From Fibrobacter sp. UBA4309 (GTDB taxonomy: Bacteria; Fibrobacterota; Fibrobacteria; Fibrobacterales; Fibrobacteraceae), in the NCBI RefSeq assembly GCF_002395745.1, contig NZ_DGUN01000075.1, positions 21,411 to 85,410 on the forward strand: DNA of 64,000 nt, read 5' to 3'. Numbering within the stretch: position 1 is the stretch's first letter; every line of letters begins with the position of its first letter. A program made the translations under genes and the position numbers. Below the pieces are notes generated by a model, which saw nothing but the letters and a program-made list of their open reading frames with translations, searched no databases and had not been told where the DNA came from. This document shows, piece after piece, positions 26,216 to 33,225 of the stretch.

Positions 26216-27473
26216 GGCCACCCTCCAGACACTTGAGGAAAACTTTCACGTCTTCGGGCGGATTTTCCGCCTTCACCTTGTACAGGTAATCGTTTGCCAT
26301 CTTTTTGGCGAACCGCTCGTACATCATGGCAATGCGCTCACGGTCCGCTTCGGGCAAGCCGGGCATCGAACGCAAAAGCTTTTCGGATTCCTCGTTCGCC
26401 GTCGCGACCATCCTGTCGGCAATCACGCGGATATCCTTCGCGATATCGTCCATGCCGTACCACTGCAAAAACTCGTCGATGCCTTCCTTCAAGATTTTCT
26501 GCGCAGCCTCGAGTTCTACCATGCGCAGGCGGCGGTTTTCCGAGACAATCTTTTCAAGGTCATCGACGCAAACGTACTGCACGCCGGGCAATTCCCCGAT
26601 ACTCGATTCCGCATTGCGCGGGCTGCCGAGGTCGATTATGAGACGCCTGGATTCTTCGACTTCGTGCTTCGCACTACGCTCAGAATGACACTCAGCCACA
26701 GCCTTTTCAAATTCATCCTTAGTAATAAGCGGTTCCTGGCAGATGCTGCACAGGATGACCACGTCGCACTTGCCAAGCACCTTGTAGCGGTCTTCCAGCC
26801 GAACGGGAGTAAGCACGTCCGCATACTTTTCGGCATTGGCGAACGTCCTGCTGCTCGCAAAAATCTTCGTCGTATTCTCCTGCACGTACTTGAGCATCAG
26901 CGAGCCCATCTCGCCCAAGCCCACGATATAGACCGTGCGGTTTTCCAGGTCGTCGAACGTCTTCTGCACCTGCTTCATCGCGAGGAACGGGATATTGCAG
27001 CTGAGCTTGCTCAGGTTCGTTTCCGTCTTGATGCGCTTGGTGGTGTGTATCGCCCCCTGGAACAGCTTGTTGAGGCTGTTGCCCGTAGCGTGCAGCTGGT
27101 GCGCCGTCTCGTAAGCGCGCCCCATCTGGTGCAGAATCTGATCCTCGCCCACCGCCACGGAATCGAGCCCGGCGCAAACGTTCATCACATGGTGAACCAC
27201 GTCTTCGCCCGACTTGAAATAGAAGAACTTCGCGAAATCGTCATACTCCTGATGGGCCAGCCCACATACGTAACGCACGAGTTCCGCCTCGCCGATTTCG
27301 CGGTCGGAGGCCACGTAGACCTCGGTGCGATTGCATGTCGCAAGAATCAGGAGTTCGTCAAACGGCGAATGGCCGAGCGCATCCGTCTTCACATCCATCG
27401 GGATGTAGAACTTCTCGCGGATTGCAATTTCGGCCACCTTGTGGCTCATGCCGGCCATGTAAATCTTGCGCAT
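26208..27473 (-). CDS. hemA: Glutamyl-tRNA reductase
   Basis: 421 residues. It reduces glutamyl-tRNA to glutamate-1-semialdehyde, the first step of the C5 pathway. The catalytic Cys is in LILATCNRTEVYVASD; GEDQILHQMGRAYETA, VYIVGLGEMGSLMLKYV and LIIDLGSPRN are family motifs, and a C-terminal dimerisation helix region follows (EEFL-like, RMVELEAAQKILKEGIDEF). A palindromic element adds CHSERSAKHEVEES in the NADPH domain just before the conserved IDLGSPRN strand. The ATG is preceded by TATCTTTG after only four bases, predicting a leaderless message. First gene of the hem operon. Confidence 0.96.
   Translation of the reverse strand: MRKIYMAGMSHKVAEIAIREKFYIPMDVKTDALGHSPFDELLILATCNRTEVYVASDREIGEAELVRYVCGLAHQEYDDFAKFFYFKSGEDVVHHVMNVCAGLDSVAVGEDQILHQMGRAYETAHQLHATGNSLNKLFQGAIHTTKRIKTETNLSKLSCNIPFLAMKQVQKTFDDLENRTVYIVGLGEMGSLMLKYVQENTTKIFASSRTFANAEKYADVLTPVRLEDRYKVLGKCDVVILCSICQEPLITKDEFEKAVAECHSERSAKHEVEESRRLIIDLGSPRNAESSIGELPGVQYVCVDDLEKIVSENRRLRMVELEAAQKILKEGIDEFLQWYGMDDIAKDIRVIADRMVATANEESEKLLRSMPGLPEADRERIAMMYERFAKKMANDYLYKVKAENPPEDVKVFLKCLEGGHV
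26649..26690 (-). repeat. In-frame palindromic element, copy 6 (hemA)
   Basis: A diverged member: sense strand begins TGTCATTCTGAGCG and ends GTCGAAGAATCC. Translated as CHSERSAKHEVEES, same frame as copies 3 to 5. Confidence 0.8.
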
Positions 27474-27477
27474 GGCT

Positions 27478-27485
27478 CAAAGATA
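27478..27485 (-). promoter_or_regulatory. TAnnTTTG promoter box directly before hemA
   Basis: TATCTTTG-AGCC-ATG: the box is four bases from the start codon, so transcription should begin at or near the ATG. Confidence 0.55.
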
Positions 27486-27492
27486 GAAAAAA

Positions 27493-28407
27493 TCAATGTG
27501 GCGGGTCGGCACAACAGGGGAGGCCACTGACGGCAATTACGTTAAACGAGCCAGTCGTACTATCCGCCTGTTGAATCTTGAACCGGATTGTCGAAAGATT
27601 TAAAGACGCATCGTCACCCGTGACCTTGGCCTTGCCCCAACCGGCCTGTTTGAAGCCTGCCCACGAAGTGCAAACTTCTTGAGCAGTTTCACTCTTCGGA
27701 AGGGAAACATACGGGTAATCGTAACCGATAGCTTCATCAATTTCATCATTGAAACCAAGTTCAAGGACCGCTGAGGCCGTACTCGTGTACGTAATACAAA
27801 TCCCACCTGCCCTAGAAACATCAGCAAGAATAGGTTGCCCATCAGCATCGGTTCCAGCGACATAGAACGCCGCACCGACATAGGGTTTATATGGCAAAGT
27901 ATCCTGATCCAGAACAAAGTCTGCACAGAAACCCTCACAGGTTTCAATAATCGATACATAGTTTTCTTTTGTGTATTCCATGCCGTCATGGAAAATCACT
28001 TTAGATTTTCCTCCGTCAGCATTGTCATCTACCGGGAACCAATATCGAGATTCCTCCGGAATATCATTATTGCACCCGACAACAACCGTATCGTGAGCAT
28101 ACGCAGCCCATAAAAATTGTATACAAACAGGGACATCGAAGTCTATCAATTCATCTAGAAGATGATTCGTAATCCACCTTCTGTAAGAAGACGACGATTC
28201 CTGCACCGATGAAGAAGAAATACTTGCCGAAGACTCGGTTGAAGAAGAAAGACTATTCGAAGAAAGATTATTCGAAGAAAGATCAACCACAGAACTATTC
28301 GTGGAAGCATCACCCACCTCAGTAATAGAACTGCTGCTTCCATCCGAGGAATCTGTACAGCCGGCACCCAAAATTGCCGCAATAACCAAACAATAGATTT
28401 TGCGCAT
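27493..28407 (-). CDS. Serine-rich lipoprotein of unknown function
   Basis: 304 residues from the ATG at 28407, which has AAGGAGGG before it. The N-terminus MRKIYCLVIAAILGAGC gives a lipobox at C17, followed by a Ser/Asn linker of about 65 residues, a common design in Fibrobacter surface lipoproteins. The remaining 220 residues include CIQFLWAAYAHDTVVVGC, a YYSWF-free Asp/Gly-rich segment and CTSWAGFKQAGWGKAKVTG, which looks like a beta-sandwich of the kind seen in carbohydrate-active accessory proteins, but I do not recognise the family. It lies between cotH and hemA. Confidence 0.8.
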   Translation of the reverse strand: MRKIYCLVIAAILGAGCTDSSDGSSSSITEVGDASTNSSVVDLSSNNLSSNSLSSSTESSASISSSSVQESSSSYRRWITNHLLDELIDFDVPVCIQFLWAAYAHDTVVVGCNNDIPEESRYWFPVDDNADGGKSKVIFHDGMEYTKENYVSIIETCEGFCADFVLDQDTLPYKPYVGAAFYVAGTDADGQPILADVSRAGGICITYTSTASAVLELGFNDEIDEAIGYDYPYVSLPKSETAQEVCTSWAGFKQAGWGKAKVTGDDASLNLSTIRFKIQQADSTTGSFNVIAVSGLPCCADPPH

Positions 28408-28435
28408 ATAGCCCTCCTTTATAACAAATCTATTA

Positions 28436-29671
28436 TTAATAACGTTCGTCAATCCAATTATATCGCCTTTCCATCCACGTTTTCATGGAATCTACCGCTT
28501 CGTCATAGGTATAGTACGGATCCTTGAGCGCCCAGTTCTCGGTATTCTGGAGCACGGGCCAGCGCCTATACTCGTTATCAACAGCTCTCTCGATGATTTG
28601 CCGGTACACGGGAATGCTGTCGATAAGCGCCTTAAATTGGTGGCGGTGGTCTTCCCAGAATTGACGGGCACGCTCCTTGACCGCCCTATCCCTGAAAAGG
28701 TAACGATTCCAGCGACCCCTGCGGATATACCAGTCGTCAGGAGCCTGATTTTCTTCGTACGAGGCGTTTCCAAAGGCAAGGTCAAAATCCCATAGCGGGC
28801 CAAAGTGTATGGTACCGCCCTTCTCCCATGTCATGAAGATACTACGGGAAAAGTTGCCATCCTCGTTCTTCGAAAATTCTTGAACCCAGTAATAGAGCAG
28901 GTAATCGTCCAGATCCACCCATTCTTCCACATGGTTTTCCTTGTCCTGCTTGACAGAACCCAGGAACGACTCCACTTCGTTCAGGTGGTCCAGCAACATG
29001 GCCTTGGATGATTCCGACAGGTTTTTCGGGAACTTGATATGGAACGAATTGTTCATCTCGGTCGTGATATTCGGCTCGTCCAATTTTTTCTCCCCTTCCC
29101 TTTCAAACAAGAAAGAAGAATCATTTTCCGCGACGTTCACGCGGTTCTTGCCGACCTTGACCGTTTCGGCAAGCAGGTAGAGTCCCATGTACTTGCGGTT
29201 CAGGTAGAGTTCCACAAATTGCATGCGGGGAGTATACTTTGCGCCAAGCCATTCCGAAAGGCGCGTCATCATGTAATTGCGCAAGTGCGTCTTGTCGCCA
29301 TAGTTCGCTATCAGCGCCCAGTCGCGGTTCTTGGGCATTCCCAGCAGCGAAACCTTGTCATTGAATTCGAGCTTCATACCGTACTTGGGCATCTTGAAAC
29401 TGGAGTTGCCGCGGCCACGCACAGTCAAGTCCAGCACCCCCGTCTCGGGAACCGTATCGCCGTATATCTGGAAATACGCCTGGAATTCCGTTTCCCTGTC
29501 GCGCAATTCCCTGAAATCCTCCGTCTCGATGACGACTCGCGGGAGGCCCGCATACGGATACCTGGAATCATCCAGCATCAGGTAGTCCGGATCGCTTTCA
29601 GGAGATTCCCAAAAACAGCCCCACAAAAGCAAGGGCATAAGGAATAGGAATCTTGACAGATAAACTCTCAT
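28436..29671 (-). CDS. CotH-family (kinase-like) lipoprotein
   Basis: 411 residues from the ATG at 29671; lipobox LLLWGC at C19. The CotH region runs from about residue 45 to the end: LTVRGRGNSSFKMPKYGMKLEF, DWALIANYGDKTHLRNYM, YLNRKYMGLYLLAETVKV, LDDYLLYYWVQEFSKNEDG and HFGPLWDFDLAFGN. CotH proteins have a protein-kinase-like fold; spore-coat CotH phosphorylates proteins, and homologues occur with cellulosome-type systems in fibre degraders. Here it is probably attached to an outer or inner membrane surface. The target is unknown. Confidence 0.9.
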   Translation of the reverse strand: MRVYLSRFLFLMPLLLWGCFWESPESDPDYLMLDDSRYPYAGLPRVVIETEDFRELRDRETEFQAYFQIYGDTVPETGVLDLTVRGRGNSSFKMPKYGMKLEFNDKVSLLGMPKNRDWALIANYGDKTHLRNYMMTRLSEWLGAKYTPRMQFVELYLNRKYMGLYLLAETVKVGKNRVNVAENDSSFLFEREGEKKLDEPNITTEMNNSFHIKFPKNLSESSKAMLLDHLNEVESFLGSVKQDKENHVEEWVDLDDYLLYYWVQEFSKNEDGNFSRSIFMTWEKGGTIHFGPLWDFDLAFGNASYEENQAPDDWYIRRGRWNRYLFRDRAVKERARQFWEDHRHQFKALIDSIPVYRQIIERAVDNEYRRWPVLQNTENWALKDPYYTYDEAVDSMKTWMERRYNWIDERY

Positions 29672-29714
29672 ATAAACCAACCTGAATATAATAAAATACT
29701 TCAACAGAAAAACG

Positions 29715-29722
29715 TATATTTA
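29715..29722 (+). promoter_or_regulatory. TAnnTTTA promoter box before the barrel gene at 29730
   Basis: TATATTTA, seven bases and then the ATG; no ribosome site between them. Confidence 0.45.
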
Positions 29723-29729
29723 CAACGAC

Positions 29730-30542
29730 ATGAGAATAGCGCCGTGGATAGTGATTGCCCTGAGTCCCCTTGTAGCATGGGGTACGGAATTGTTACGCCC
29801 TGTCGAGATTCCCGCCACGCGTTTCCAGGTCCTGGGAACCATAGAACTTGACGACGACATATACAGCAGCGACATGACCGTATCGGCGGAATATGCCCCC
29901 TTCAGGGCGTTCAGCGTCTATACCGATGTCGCCTACCGTTTCTTGAGCTATAGCTACGAATACTCTACCGAGGGTTACATCCACAACTACTGCAACCTGC
30001 ACGTAAACGGTTTCAACGAAAGCTATGTCGGCGCAAAATTCTTTTTCCTCCCGAACTTCGGGCTGAATTTCAACTGGCGCATTCCGCCTGGCGAAGGTTC
30101 GCAGCTGAACCGCTTTCACCGCATGAACATGGAGCCGTTCACGATTTTACGCGTTTCCCGGGACCTGCTTGTCGGAACTTCATTGCGATACAACTCGTTC
30201 ATCGAGGACAACCATTACAAGCCCGGGGATGAAATAGGATTCAAGGCCTCGTTCGTATGGCAGCTCGGCTGGAACGATTCGCTCCACACGGGATGGCGTC
30301 TTTCGGAGGCGTTCCTTTACCAGGTCCGATTCGAGGAATCCGAAAACAGGAACCTCGCGAAACCCTACAGCAAGATGAAGGACAAGTACCGCGGCATGAA
30401 AATCGGTTTTGACGCCTCGCGGTATTTCAACGTATTCGGCCTCCCCCTCGGTATCGGCCTCAACTACGAAATCCACAAGGGAACCCTATTCGGCTTCGAG
30501 ACCGGGCATCGTATCGGAATCTATCTACAGGCTTGGAACTAG
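29730..30542 (+). CDS. Outer-membrane beta-barrel protein, unknown family
   Basis: 270 residues with a signal peptide (MRIAPWIVIALSPLVAWG). The rest alternates hydrophobic and polar residues in strands ending in aromatic girdles (FSVYTDVAYRFLSYSYEY, GLNFNWRIPPGEGSQLN, LGIGLNYEIHKGTLFGFETG) and ends with RIGIYLQAWN, a typical barrel C-terminus. No family recognised. Divergent from cotH and convergent with ahbAB (8 bases apart). Confidence 0.78.
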   Translation: MRIAPWIVIALSPLVAWGTELLRPVEIPATRFQVLGTIELDDDIYSSDMTVSAEYAPFRAFSVYTDVAYRFLSYSYEYSTEGYIHNYCNLHVNGFNESYVGAKFFFLPNFGLNFNWRIPPGEGSQLNRFHRMNMEPFTILRVSRDLLVGTSLRYNSFIEDNHYKPGDEIGFKASFVWQLGWNDSLHTGWRLSEAFLYQVRFEESENRNLAKPYSKMKDKYRGMKIGFDASRYFNVFGLPLGIGLNYEIHKGTLFGFETGHRIGIYLQAWN

Positions 30543-30550
30543 AAATCTTT

Positions 30551-31519
30551 CTAGGCAAAGAACACGAAACTCGTCTTCTTGAGTTCGCGCACGGAATGGA
30601 GAACAGCGTAATCGGGATTGCCGATGGAAAGCGCGGCTTCCTCGATGTACTTTTCAAGTTCGGCGGCCGACTGCGCATGCATCATGGCATAGAGCGTGTA
30701 CGGAAAGCCTTCGAACGCAGGCCGCTCGTAGCAATGCGACACGTGAGGATTTTTAGCGAGGACGGCGCCACTTCCTGCTTCCGAGTTCCGACTGTCTACT
30801 ACATCGAAGCAGACCATCGCGTTGTAGGCAAAGCCCGCCTCCTGGTGCCTGAGAACAGCCCCGAAACGGCGCATAAGGCCGCCCGCAATATCGCCACGGA
30901 GTTCTTCGACAGAAACGCCCCAGTCGGCGTAAGGCGTGAGCGTGTGCGGAATATCGCCACAGGCGGTGCGGATTCGAACCTTGTCTGCTGAAGAAAGTTC
31001 TGCACGCGGTCCAACTGCATTCTCCCTGCGTACTGCCAGCTGCCCACTGTCTACTGGCGCGCCAGCGCTCCTCATTACCGTATCGATCTTGAACTTCTTT
31101 GTCACCGAAAGGACGTGTACATCGTGCAAGTCCGTTTCTGCACAGAGTTTGTCAATCACCGCGCGGATTTCGTCTTCGGATTCGGCAATGACGGTAAACC
31201 ACACGTTATATTCATGGGAGCGCACGTAGTTATGCGTGATAGCCGGAACCGCGTTCACCGCGGCGGTAAACTTGTCAATGTCGGCTACCTTGCCCGCACA
31301 AAGCCTCGAGATAAAGCCGAGACGGGCAGAATCATAAATTCCCCCGAGCCTGCGGATAATACCGGAATTACGAAGATTCTCGACTGCCTCAAAGACTGCC
31401 TGTTCCGTGACGGCCTCGCCCTGCGCGCCGAACATATCCGCAAGCACCTTGTACGGGCGCTCCTCCAGCGGGAAGGCGTCCTGGATGACAGAGAGAAGAT
31501 GCTGTTCAAGCGCAGTCAT
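30551..31519 (-). CDS. ahbAB: Fused siroheme decarboxylase (AhbA-AhbB)
   Basis: 322 residues from the ATG at 31519, made of two Lrp/AsnC-like halves. The first (about 1-150) has a helix-turn-helix-like start, NLRNSGIIRRLGGIYDSARLG and HNYVRSHEYNVWFTVIAE. The second (about 185-322) has MRRFGAVLRHQEAGFAYNAM and NPHVSHCYERPAFEGFPYTLYAMMH, the AhbB-type pattern. AhbA and AhbB together decarboxylate siroheme to 12,18-didecarboxysiroheme; in most described organisms they are separate subunits. The linker (about 152-180) coincides with a repeat-like DNA segment. NirD/L/G/H proteins of heme d1 synthesis are relatives, but no nirS-type genes are here. Confidence 0.88.
   Translation of the reverse strand: MTALEQHLLSVIQDAFPLEERPYKVLADMFGAQGEAVTEQAVFEAVENLRNSGIIRRLGGIYDSARLGFISRLCAGKVADIDKFTAAVNAVPAITHNYVRSHEYNVWFTVIAESEDEIRAVIDKLCAETDLHDVHVLSVTKKFKIDTVMRSAGAPVDSGQLAVRRENAVGPRAELSSADKVRIRTACGDIPHTLTPYADWGVSVEELRGDIAGGLMRRFGAVLRHQEAGFAYNAMVCFDVVDSRNSEAGSGAVLAKNPHVSHCYERPAFEGFPYTLYAMMHAQSAAELEKYIEEAALSIGNPDYAVLHSVRELKKTSFVFFA
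31020..31066 (-). repeat. Repeat-like linker segment in ahbAB
   Basis: Sense strand reads CAGTAGACAGTGGGCAGCTG and is flanked by the 12-base palindrome CTGGCGCGCCAG (31054-31065). It encodes part of the loop joining the two decarboxylase halves. Simple-repeat character is visible, but family membership is an inference. Confidence 0.35.
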
Positions 31520-31525
31520 ATTCAA

Positions 31526-31606
31526 TGTGAAGTGAGAAGTGAAAAACTGATTGATAATTGATGATTGATAATTGATAATTTCACATCATCCATCATCCAT
31601 TATCAA
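31526..31606. repeat. Intergenic GATAATTGATGATTGATAATT hairpin between ahbC and ahbAB
   Basis: Units TGATAATTGATGATTGATAA on the plus strand are followed by CATCATCCATCATCCATTATC and AATTATCC, their rough complement, so the spacer can fold. The same unit family lies next to ahbD at 15016-15182. Confidence 0.7.
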
Positions 31607-32779
31607 TTATCCATTAATCTCCGCGTCCGTCAAATAACATGCCGGGTCCTGTTCCCAGAAGTCGCCGGTCACCGCCTCGGCGCGGGTACGGAAGTTGCCG
31701 TTGCACAGGTTCAGGTAGGCGCACTTGGGGCAGCGTCCCTTCAAAATCGGCTTCCTGTTCTTGAGGCCCGCCATGATCGGGTTCGATTCGTCGCTCCAGA
31801 TTTCGCCAAAACTCTTCTCGCGCACGTTGCCGAGCGTGATGTACTGCGTGAACTGGTCGGGGTGAACGTTACCGATGCTGTCGATGTTGCCGAACGCCAT
31901 GCCGCTGCGGTTACCGCCGTTACGCTGGATAAGTTCCAGCACCTTAGCCGCACGGGCAGGGTCTTCGCGCTTCATGCGCAAGTACAGGTAGACGGCGTCG
32001 GCATGGTTGTCGACGGTCAGGATTTCCTTGTCGATGCCGCGTTTCTTGAAGTCGAGCGTGCGGTCGATAATCAAGTCCATCGCCTTGCGGCTTTCTTCAT
32101 GGTTCAGGTCGTTCTCGACCATCGCGGAACCGCGACCGCTATAGACCAAGTGATAGAAGCACACGCGGTCAATATTCTCGCTTTCGAGCAAGTCGAAAAT
32201 CGCGTTCAGGTCCTGCACGTTGTAGCGCGTAATCGTAAAGCGGAGTCCCACCTTCTGGCCCGTCGCCACGCAGTTGCGGATGCCGCGGAGAGCAAGCCTG
32301 TAGGCGCCCTCCTTGCCGCGGAACTTGTCGTGCGTCGTCTCGCAGCCATCCAGGCTGATGCCCACGTAGCCTACGCCCATGTCCTTGAGTTTCTGGGCCA
32401 CGTCAGGCGTAATGCAAGTTCCGTTCGTGCTGATGGTCGGGCGGATGCCCTTGGAGGCCGCATAGTTCGCAAGTTCAAAAAAATCGGGGCGAAGCAAGGG
32501 CTCGCCACCGCTGAAGAGGATTACCGGCACCTTGAAATCGGCCAACTGGTCAATGAGGGCGATTCCCTCTTCGTGGGTCAATTCGTTCTGGTACTTGATA
32601 GCCTCGGAACGGGCATAGCAGTGTACGCAACTCAAATTGCAAGTCTTGGTGCAGTTCCACACCACCACGGGGCCGCGGCCCGGCGCCACGCCATTCTTGC
32701 ATTCATGCGCCTTAGGTTCGTAACGCAGTTGGTCGCCGTAATTCGGGGAATCCATCAAAAGCTTGGTAATGCTAATCAT
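31607..32779 (-). CDS. ahbC: 12,18-didecarboxysiroheme deacetylase (AhbC), radical SAM
   Basis: 390 residues from the ATG at 32779 (a GTG two codons earlier is possible). The cluster motif is C47-x3-C51-x2-C54 (CNLSCVHC), preceded by GRGPVVVWNCT. FSGGEPLLRPDFFELANYA, STNGTCITPDV, GLRFTITRYNV, VCFYHLVYSGRGSAM, ILTVDNHADAVYLYLR, GNVHPDQFTQYITLGNVRE and a Cys-rich end (CPKCAYLNLCNGNFRTRAEA) match AhbC. It removes the two acetate side chains of didecarboxysiroheme to give Fe-coproporphyrin III. It precedes ahbAB. Confidence 0.9.
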   Translation of the reverse strand: MISITKLLMDSPNYGDQLRYEPKAHECKNGVAPGRGPVVVWNCTKTCNLSCVHCYARSEAIKYQNELTHEEGIALIDQLADFKVPVILFSGGEPLLRPDFFELANYAASKGIRPTISTNGTCITPDVAQKLKDMGVGYVGISLDGCETTHDKFRGKEGAYRLALRGIRNCVATGQKVGLRFTITRYNVQDLNAIFDLLESENIDRVCFYHLVYSGRGSAMVENDLNHEESRKAMDLIIDRTLDFKKRGIDKEILTVDNHADAVYLYLRMKREDPARAAKVLELIQRNGGNRSGMAFGNIDSIGNVHPDQFTQYITLGNVREKSFGEIWSDESNPIMAGLKNRKPILKGRCPKCAYLNLCNGNFRTRAEAVTGDFWEQDPACYLTDAEING

Positions 32780-32784
32780 AGGCA

Positions 32785-32792
32785 CAAATCTA
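32785..32792 (-). promoter_or_regulatory. TAnnTTTG promoter box directly before ahbC
   Basis: TAGATTTG-TGCCT-ATG; five bases separate the box from the start codon and no ribosome site is visible. Confidence 0.5.
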
Positions 32793-32806
32793 GAAATTTA
32801 CAACAG

Positions 32807-32834
32807 AAAACGCCCCACTCACGTGGGACGTTTT
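32807..32834. terminator. Hairpin terminator downstream of the Lys-rich protein gene
   Basis: AAAACGCCCCAC-TCAC-GTGGGACGTTTT has 12-base arms with one mismatch and T-rich ends on both strands, so it may end transcription of the minus-strand gene before it. Confidence 0.7.
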
Positions 32835-32857
32835 CAAATTCAGAAGTATAAGCAGCT

Positions 32858-33163
32858 TTACTTTTCAGCAGCGAATTTCTTGGAAGCGGCCTTGACCTTC
32901 GGGTCGTTCTGGGCTTCCTTGATCTTCTGCTTGATGCCGTCCTCAATAGACTTCTTGAGTTTTGCGGCGAGTGCGGGGAAACGTTCTTCCAGGGAATCAC
33001 TGAAGACGGCCGGCTTCTTGGCTGCAGGGGCGCTACCCTTGCGCTTGGCGTTCAACGGACGCTTTTTCTTGGCCGGGGCCTTCTTTTCTTGGGATTTTTC
33101 TGTAGATTTCGGTTCCTGAGGCTTGACTTCTTCTGTGGATTTGACTTCTGTTTCTTCTGCCAT
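32858..33163 (-). CDS. Lys/Ala-rich small basic protein, 101 residues
   Basis: Begins with an acidic/Lys segment (MAEETEVKSTEEVKPQEPKS), then a strongly basic AKKKRPLNAKRKGSAPAAKK region and a helical end with Lys every few residues. AGAGG precedes the ATG. The composition suggests a nucleic-acid-associated protein, like histone-like tails, but no family is recognised. It stands alone with its own promoter box (33199-33206) and a terminator hairpin after it. Confidence 0.7.
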   Translation of the reverse strand: MAEETEVKSTEEVKPQEPKSTEKSQEKKAPAKKKRPLNAKRKGSAPAAKKPAVFSDSLEERFPALAAKLKKSIEDGIKQKIKEAQNDPKVKAASKKFAAEK

Positions 33164-33198
33164 AATATACCTCTTGGAAAATGATTAATAGACGCGCC

Positions 33199-33206
33199 CA
33201 AAGATA
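33199..33206 (-). promoter_or_regulatory. TAnnTTTG promoter box of the Lys-rich protein gene
   Basis: TATCTTTG lies 35 bases before the ATG at 33163, leaving a leader with an AGAGG ribosome site. Confidence 0.5.
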
Positions 33207-33225
33207 GTAATTTTTGGCAAAAATA

